Shown one piece after another: positions 57,536 to 64,000 of a stretch of DNA of 64,000 bases (its first letter is position 1; each line of letters opens with the position of its first letter). The notes beneath the pieces were generated by a model that ran no database searches, was not told where the DNA came from, and saw nothing but the letters and a program-made list of their open reading frames with translations. This DNA is from Fragum whitleyi (lineage: Eukaryota > Mollusca > Bivalvia > Cardiida > Cardiidae): contig OX411543.1 of assembly GCA_948146395.1 (NCBI GenBank), forward strand, positions 32,507,058 to 32,571,057. The letters are read 5' to 3'. The position numbers and the translations under genes were made by a program.

Positions 57536-59349
57536 TCTCCTCAGGCCCTTATAGCGTATCGGGGCCGATACGCCTTTAATAAATTTAACAGGTTGCCGAT
57601 ACACCTTAGGAACGCCAATACGCTTAAATTTGATCACCGATACAGCTTAATTTCTTTCTGAACAAAGGGTCAAAACGAGCAATAAAACTGATTGCAGACG
57701 CGCGGTCATTACATAATCGCGATCTGGGAAGATGTATACACAAAGACCCTAATTGATAAGACCCTTGCTAATTGGAGATTATCGATTTTTTCTTCACGGT
57801 TGGTTGATTTTCACTGGTTCCTCACTTCCAGTAACAGAGAAGAACAGATGGGTACCAATACGAAAACGGTCACTTACAGTCCACTTCATTTACCGAAAAT
57901 TGCCAATTTTTACCGAGATCCACCGGAAACGATGGAAAAAATTGTTTTCACATCCTTTCCTAACCCCAAACTGCTATCTTACTTAGGTCTACGATTATTA
58001 ACCCATGGGTCAGAAAGAATGAGTGCAGCCGTCGGAGATATACACGGAGTCCCAATATTGACAGTCCGGCGCGCTACCAACTGCGCTTTGTCGACGGCAG
58101 AGACGAAATTAGACACCGAAAAGTCTAGCTCGCATGCGATTAAATCCAGGTTAATAAATTTCAGGAGAAGCCGTGTTTTCGCAAAATGAGCTAATCTGGT
58201 TTTTTATTCTCAAATCTTGAACATTTACTGCTGTTGACAAACGATTCAAAAAGCGACTCGCCCCTTACCCAATTCATTGGTTTATTACCTCCCTTTGCCA
58301 ATCCCGTTGAATTTTCTTATAAATATTACATTTTTTGTAAATATATGATAAAATTTTGTTTCTTTTTCATTAAACTTATTCATATTATAGTCATGTTTTA
58401 CAGGGTTTGAAAATTTAAAGCCCGATTGTTATCGTCGATTCTTATCTCTCACTAAATTGAGTTTTAAACAGGAAGCTATATATAAACCTACATTTCCTAC
58501 TCCGAAGAGTATAACAAAGAAACTGAAAATGGCGCGAAACAGATGGTGACCGTGTTGCTTCGCATTTGTCTGGACTTTCTTTCCTGACGATCTATCAAAG
58601 ATCAAAGATAGTTTTGTTTAGCTTGGGGACAACAAAACGATCTTAAAATAAAATATATCAAAGTAATAAACCGCGTTTGTTCTTCAATTCATTGCCGAGT
58701 TTTAAAAATATAAAATACGATGGCCTAAATATGTACATGTATATTTAGATATCCGATATTGTTATCAATATTGACGCTGTGTCTGTTACGTTTCCGCGAT
58801 ACGTTATTGTTCACCGCGGGAGGGGGGGGGGGAAATCGGCGGCGGCAGGGGGGTACAGTGTTATAGCAGATACATCTACTTCTTCCGCTGTTTCATTTCT
58901 CGGACCCCGACCACAGCGTTTTAATGGAGTTGCAGTGTATTTGCTCAAGTCAAACAAGATTTACCTTTATGTTCCAATGTGAATTTTGATAATATCAAAC
59001 AAAAAATCGACAAGAATATGCAGTTTTCGCGATCTTTCTACTACCGAGATTTAGGCAGAATAAGACATCGCAGACAGTCTGTCTGTTTAAAATTCACTTA
59101 CCTCAAGCTTACTACCCATTTAATATGGACATTACATCTAATTTCAGTTAGAAAATTGAAACAAAACTTTTGATAATTCTCCACAGGAACGCCATTTCTT
59201 AACTAGATTCGTACCCTTATATGTTCAACCCAAAACATTTTTTTTTCTTTTTTTCTTTTTTTTGTTCATTCCAGAATTGAAATCAAGATAAATTCTATTT
59301 CTATTTCTAAATTAGGTCATAGAAATTGATATAGGAAATAAATATTACA
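57536..59349. other. CpG-richer tract with possible alternative first exon
   Basis: This stretch has more CG dinucleotides than neighbouring intron DNA and includes a SINE fragment. On minus, a strong donor, CTTGAG|GTAAGTGAA, ends at 59,102. The preceding sequence has stops in the frame needed after exon 1, so if real it would be a non-coding first exon leading to the internal start in exon 2. Speculative. Confidence 0.3.
57948..58090 (-). repeat. SINE copy, 5' part with tRNA-like head
   Basis: Matches the SINE body from ACATCCTTTCCTAACC through GGTCTACGATTATTAACCCA and into the head, GCGCTACCAACTGCGC. The tail is lost. Its presence explains much of the long plus-strand ORF across 57,692-58,189. 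Confidence 0.7.
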
Positions 59350-60553
59350 ACTAGAAAGCCATGAATGGCTTGAGTCGCTCCACAGGCTTGAAATTCTTGT
59401 AAAAGCAAATAAATGTTTTGACTAGATTTTTAGATATTTGGGGTTTTACTGATGTTGAAAATGATTTTCAAAGTTTCAACTATATAACAGATAGAGAAAT
59501 GACCTCTGCTATTAAAAGATATATTTTTCATCAAATCAAAATAATTTTTGGCTGCATGATAATGGGTCAGCCAAAGATCATACCAAAAATGTTTGATTGA
59601 TATCCATCTGTTACATTCTGAGAAAATGTTTTTCATAGTTTCCTCTATTTAACATATTGAGAATTGACCTCCACCCATAAAATGTATATTTTTCATCCAA
59701 TCAAAATAATTTTCGGTACACTGATAAAGGGTCACTCAAGGATCATTCCAGTGAAATTTAGTTGATATCCAAAGAACAGATTCTGAGAAAATGATTTTCA
59801 AATTTTCCACTATATAACATATAGAGAAATGACCTCTGCCCATAAAATGCATATTTTTCATCCAATCAAAATAATTTTTGGTACCCTGATAAAGGGTCAC
59901 TCAAGGATCATTCCAGTGAAATTTGGTTGATATCCATCAGTTACATTCTGAGAAAATGATTTTCAAATTTTCCACTATATAACATTTATAGAAATGACCT
60001 CCGCCCATAAAATGCATATTTTTCATCCAATCACAATGATTTTTTGTAGACTGATGAAGGGTCACTTAAAGATCAATCCAGTGAAATTTGGTTGATATCC
60101 ATCAGTTACATTCTGAGAAAATGATTTTCAAAGATTCCACTATATAACATATAGAGAAATGACCTCCGCCATAAAATGCATATTTTCCATCCAATCACAA
60201 TGATTTTTTGTAGACTGATAAAAGGTCACCCAAGGAACATTCATGTAAAATTTAATTGGTATCCATTGATTAGAATCTGAGAAAACTCACTTTTTACCAT
60301 ATTTGGAAATTAGCCACGCCCATTAAATCCATGTTTTTCATTGGATCAAAATTTCTTGAACAACTTTGAAAGAGGGTCACCCTAGGATCATTCCTGTGAA
60401 GTTTGGTTGAAATCCATCCAGTAGTTTCTGAGGAGAAGATTTTTAAAGAAAAGTTTACGACCGGACGCACGCACGCACGGACGGACGGACGGACGCACGA
60501 CGGACACAAGGCCATGACAATAGCCCCAGTGGCTTTCAGCCAGTGGAGCTAAA
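59350..60553 (+). mobile_element. Family H element, fourth copy
   Basis: Intact 5' hairpin and 3' hairpin ending GTGGAGCTAA. Tandem units recur every ~165 nt (GAAAATGATTTTC-type landmarks near 59,615, 59,782, 59,948 and 60,112). It explains several spurious ORFs here. Confidence 0.75.
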
Positions 60554-62329
60554 AATGAAGAAAAAAATAAAATCAAAGAGCTTAAAGTCCTGTCACAGGC
60601 TTCTCTAAACAAACTAGGTATCAACTTTTAAATTTGTTACATGGTTATTGTAGAATAAAAAAATGTTCTTAGAGATATGTTTGGGGGAAGATATGAAAAG
60701 GGTTTGTAAACAGAAAATAACTGTAATAGAATCTAGTTTTTACTTATTTCAGGAGAAGGGCCTTCCTCATACAAGGACTTCCCAAGGATTTTAAAAATTC
60801 CTTATATACATTATTAAATAGAGACCTATAAAAGTTGACAATACATGCAGTGCTGTCCTTGGAACTCTCAAATATATGAGCATAACACAGCCTAAGTGCA
60901 GTTGATTTACTGTTTTCTTTGACTCTTTAATTTAATTTTCTTAAATATTCCAATTTTCTTCATTTCTTTTGTAATAGTCTTTTAGTACACAGTATATTCT
61001 ATTAAAGGGAAAGGATACAAGGGGAAGGAGGGAAGGGGGGGGGGGGTATTTTTAACCCATTACAACTCAGACAGGTACTGATAAAACAGCTGTGTACTGA
61101 CCACTGATAAGGAAAAATCAATACTGTGTACCAATATCAAAGGATTACCTTTTATGGTCTGGTCTGAACAGACATTATTGGATTTTGTCAATTTTATTTT
61201 AAATTTTGACCCCTGTGTTAAAAAAGTGTAAAATGTGCTATGAAAGAAATATTTGACATATTTTTGGTATATATGAAGTTTAAAGAGAATTGAATTCTCT
61301 TTCACACAGTATGTTTGTTAAGAAAAAAAATAGATTACTTGACAGTTAAATGAGTGTGAAAGTAACCTTTAATTTTTCATATTCACCATTACTTTTTTTT
61401 TAAAATTAATTTTACTAATACTTTTCTGTTTTTCTCTTTTCAGGCAACAGCAAAATAGAAAATACTTTTTTGTTTTATAGAGGACTTTAATATGATTGCA
61501 GAAAAATAAATGAAAAAAAATTTTGATCTGACTTTTTTATACTTTTATTAATAAATCATTGAGGCTAGCAACTATTTGGGGATTTGGGGACATTATTTCC
61601 TCGTTTTCTGTTTAGAAAAAGAGGAAAATTCATACCTTAGAACACAAAAAGTTTATTTTTATTATTTTTTATTTCTGATTTTCTCCTTTGAAGGGGGGGG
61701 GGGGGGGGGGGGTTAAGCTGATTTTTTTTTGTAACTTTTTTTTAAATTTGCCAGTCTAAAATTTCGTTTGGTAAAGGGTTACATGTTTCTCCTTTTCTTA
61801 TAATGTTTCTAAATAACAACAGTTGTTTTCAAACATTCCTAAAATTGTTTGGTTGATTGATCAATTCCTAGCAGTATCCCAAATTACTAATAAGCGTATC
61901 GTGCCGTATCATGAAAAATCTGATCTAAATTCGTGCAGGCCTGAAGTCAATAACGAACGTGAAGCCTTTTCATTCTAATTATATGACCGAGATCCGAAAT
62001 ATACATCATCGCAAAAAGGGTATTTTCGTCGCGTAAGTTTGCTAAATAGTAATCTGACGAAAGAAGAAGCGTAAATAAATGAAAGAAAACAATTACGGCA
62101 TCTTCTGATTGCATCTCTATGTCCAAAATGATGCGATTTTGACTAACACGTTTCGCACGAATAAGTTTTGATGTCAATTAATTAGCTACAAAAATGTTTC
62201 GTTTCATCTTTCCAAAATCATCGTAACTAAAATTTATAGCGTTAAGAGGTACGACAATACGAGATCGCGCTGATTATTCCGAATTTAAGCTTATTGATAA
62301 TTACGTAAAAAGTATAAATAAAAACACAC
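60554..62329. other. First intron, AT-rich, nothing recognised
   Basis: Homopolymer-rich DNA (G run at 61,694; T runs) without bounded repeats or supported exons. It becomes CpG-richer toward exon 1. Confidence 0.4.
61694..61713 (+). repeat. G homopolymer (about 20 bases)
   Basis: A long G run; shorter C or G runs occur at 21,777-21,788, 37,288-37,302, 58,823 and 61,037. Length errors are likely in such runs. Confidence 0.7.
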
Positions 62330-62486
62330 CGTCGGTGGTGTAAGTCACGTTTTGCCAATCCTCGGGAACTTCTTCGACGTCCTCATCGGATAAATTGAGA
62401 TCATTTGTAGGGAATCCCGAAAATTCTGATACGTCTGTGACGAAATCAAATTTGAAGTCAAAGATATCGGAATCAGAGCCAGACAT
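62330..62486 (-). CDS. Exon 1 (candidate first coding exon), residues 1-52
   Basis: An ATG at 62484-62486 opens an acidic segment starting MSGSDSDIFDFKFDF and ending PEDWQNVTYTTD. It leaves one base (G) before a GTGTGT donor. The joining phase fits exon 2, giving Asp as the split codon. The weak point is the next acceptor, which has almost no pyrimidine tract, so an unseen exon may lie between, or this exon may belong to another transcript. The PEDW...TTDG ending resembles the start of a WW-like fold, but the rest of such a domain is not visible. The composition (Asp/Glu/Phe/Ser) matches the acidic start of exon 2. Confidence 0.5.
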
Positions 62487-64000
62487 AGCGTAATTTTATA
62501 AAAGAATAAGTGGTAAGGGCTGTTTTTTCAGATGCTGTTGTTCTCAAACGAATTCACTGAACAATTAATTTTCGAGATTAGGATTAATTTATCAAAGTCT
62601 TTGATTGGTCAATTAAATCTTGATAGTTATTGATTTCAATTTAATTGGGCTTTCAGTTGACCAATCGCGTGCGCTATGTCCACGTGTTCTATGCCAGACA
62701 ATACTGTCGGCCGATATGCCTTTTGAATTACGTATAATTACGTAATCACTCCGTGAAGCTTCGAATTTAGAAGCAATTAAACAACAGAAAGCACGCTTCT
62801 GAACAAACATTGAAGACCAGGGGCAATAAAAATGGATAATAAACAGTTTATAAATAATTTCAATTGAAACACGTGTCCCCTTCAATCCCTTTACTTGAAG
62901 AAAAAGAAAGGAATGTACGAAAAATGCGCAATTGATCCGGAAATCGCGCAGCAAATAAATTCCCACATTTGGAAATTATGTTGTTGTTCAAAAACAATTA
63001 ATTTTAATTTTAAACTATTCCAAAATAAAAGCACCTTAACACAGCGCGAGAGAAATAAGGAGCTTCGACAGAAGTGGTAGAAATGTAATAGCTTGTAACA
63101 AGCAGTTTCTTCATTACCGTTATTTTCTAATCAAAAATGACGGAAAATAGAGAATTCAATAACATCGAAATTGTCTTCTGAAGTACAAGTCATCTGCATA
63201 TTCTCTAAATTTATGTCAGACCAAAATTTTGTTGTTTGAAAATGGGTTAATCATTTAAATTAAATGAAATCCGATCAGGAAAAAAAATGAATAATTATTT
63301 TCCATATATTCTTCCTTATTACTGAATGAATTTAATATACTAGATTTGGGCTTGATGGTTACTCTTGTTTTCCGTCGATTATTCGTCATAAAACATCAAA
63401 GATGCAGCTTCTTCGTTTATGACTAGGATAATGTTCACGAAATGCCGTAGTTGCAAAGTCTGGACCCCCTCCCCATGACTTAGGCTGGTTTTAAACTTCG
63501 TGACGTATTTTTGAAAAAAAAAAGACCGCTAATACTTTGATAATTCTGCGTTAATGAATAAAAAAAGTCCCATACATGTTAGGGGAAGCTTAACTTTCGT
63601 TGTGTTTCATGAATATTATTTTATAGTATCCCCTGTTTGGTTAGATTTGACCTCGCTCAAATTGCATTATCCGGTAATATTCACGTGCCACGAAGAAACA
63701 CTTTGTAAAAAACCATTTTTGTATACACTTTCGAAGAACTTGACAGCATACTGATACATAATAGGCTCTACTCACCTGCGGATTCAGGATTTTAGCAATA
63801 CATGAATATATATTGAATATATACAAGAAAGGGGGATCGTTTTCCCTGTTTTTCATAATTTGGAAAAAACAAAAACAAAAACAAAAAAAAAAACTGTTTG
63901 ACCGTCGACCCCCGAATCCCCCATTGAATCCGGCAGTGCTCCTCAATCTAAGCTCATTCTTCGCTAGAAGACAGATTTTACTGGAAGGATTGTAGGAAAC
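62487..64000. other. Upstream/promoter-side region of exon 1, no gene supported
   Basis: AT-rich DNA upstream of the exon 1 ATG. It contains a palindrome ATTACGTAAT at 62,737-62,746 with a second TTACGTAT ten bases away. No convincing exon is seen on either strand; the small ORFs have no recognisable product. An A-rich run occurs at 63,867-63,892. Confidence 0.5.
62727..62746. promoter_or_regulatory. Tandem TTACGTA-type bZIP-like sites
   Basis: ATTACGTAT (62,727-62,735) and the perfect palindrome ATTACGTAAT (62,737-62,746) lie about 240-260 bp upstream of the exon 1 start codon. RTTACGTAAY is the known consensus of PAR-bZIP/C/EBP-type factors. Function here is inferred from sequence and position only. 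Confidence 0.3.

Larger units (their letters stand above)
4076..62486 (-). other. Large 15-exon gene for an acidic, coiled-coil scaffold-like protein (3' end outside window)
   Basis: This is the only gene model I can support. Fifteen minus-strand exons join in frame; each split codon is completed by the next exon, and nearly all have good GT and AG sites. Summed coding length is 4,788 nt, or 1,596 residues, with no stop at the left end, so the gene continues beyond position 4,076. Domain order: acidic disordered N-terminus (1-500), first coiled coil (about 520-563), Ser-rich linker, short coiled coil plus basic Ser/Pro region (603-720), helical segment (740-801), Ser-rich region with a duplicated motif (819-1000), long coiled coil (about 1010-1391), polar linker (1393-1540), helical module (1540-1596). 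No catalytic motif, signal peptide or membrane span is seen. Inference: a cytoplasmic scaffold, possibly centrosomal. Related families such as CDK5RAP2, myomegalin and pericentrin were considered but not established, and the CM1 motif of the first two was not found. Confidence 0.8.

Noticed and set aside
57692..58189. 165-residue plus-strand ORF
   Set aside because: Its latter half is a reversed SINE fragment, and the translated protein shows no domain or splice-consistent neighbours.

Overview
This window is nuclear DNA from an animal, most likely a marine bivalve mollusc. Coding sequence is broken into short exons with GT-AG introns. The introns are AT-rich and packed with short palindromic elements. 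One repeat is a tRNA-headed SINE with a (TCAAT)n-type tail, of the kind described in clams. No prokaryotic gene organisation is seen (no operons, no Shine-Dalgarno starts). The organism assignment is inferred from repeat style and gene structure, not from a marker gene.

One gene dominates. It runs on the minus strand from about 62,486 down to at least 4,076 and leaves the window still open. I could chain 15 exons, and every junction keeps the reading frame across all three intron phases. Together they encode about 1,596 residues. The N-terminus is long, acidic, Ser/Asn/Lys-rich and probably disordered (exons 1-2). Short coiled-coil and Ser/Pro-rich basic segments follow (exons 3-7), then a long coiled coil (exons 8-12), then a polar linker and a helical domain (exons 13-15). 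The pattern suits a large centrosomal or cytoskeletal scaffold, but I do not recognise the family and give no symbol.

The rest is intron and upstream DNA holding many transposon remnants: (i) a tRNA-derived SINE, at least twelve copies; (ii) several hairpin MITE families with 15-50 bp inverted repeats; (iii) at least five families of longer elements with a 5' hairpin, a subterminal motif repeated inverted at the 3' end, and a terminus near GAGCTAA, all suggestive of non-autonomous Helitron/Helentron-like elements; (iv) broken pieces of a Penelope-like retroelement (32.5-35.9 kb, minus) and of a LINE endonuclease (13.5-16.0 kb, minus). Several insertions lie within 35 bp of exon edges, and two appear to supply part of the 3' splice site. 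No intact transposase, CRISPR array, rRNA or clear functional tRNA gene is visible.
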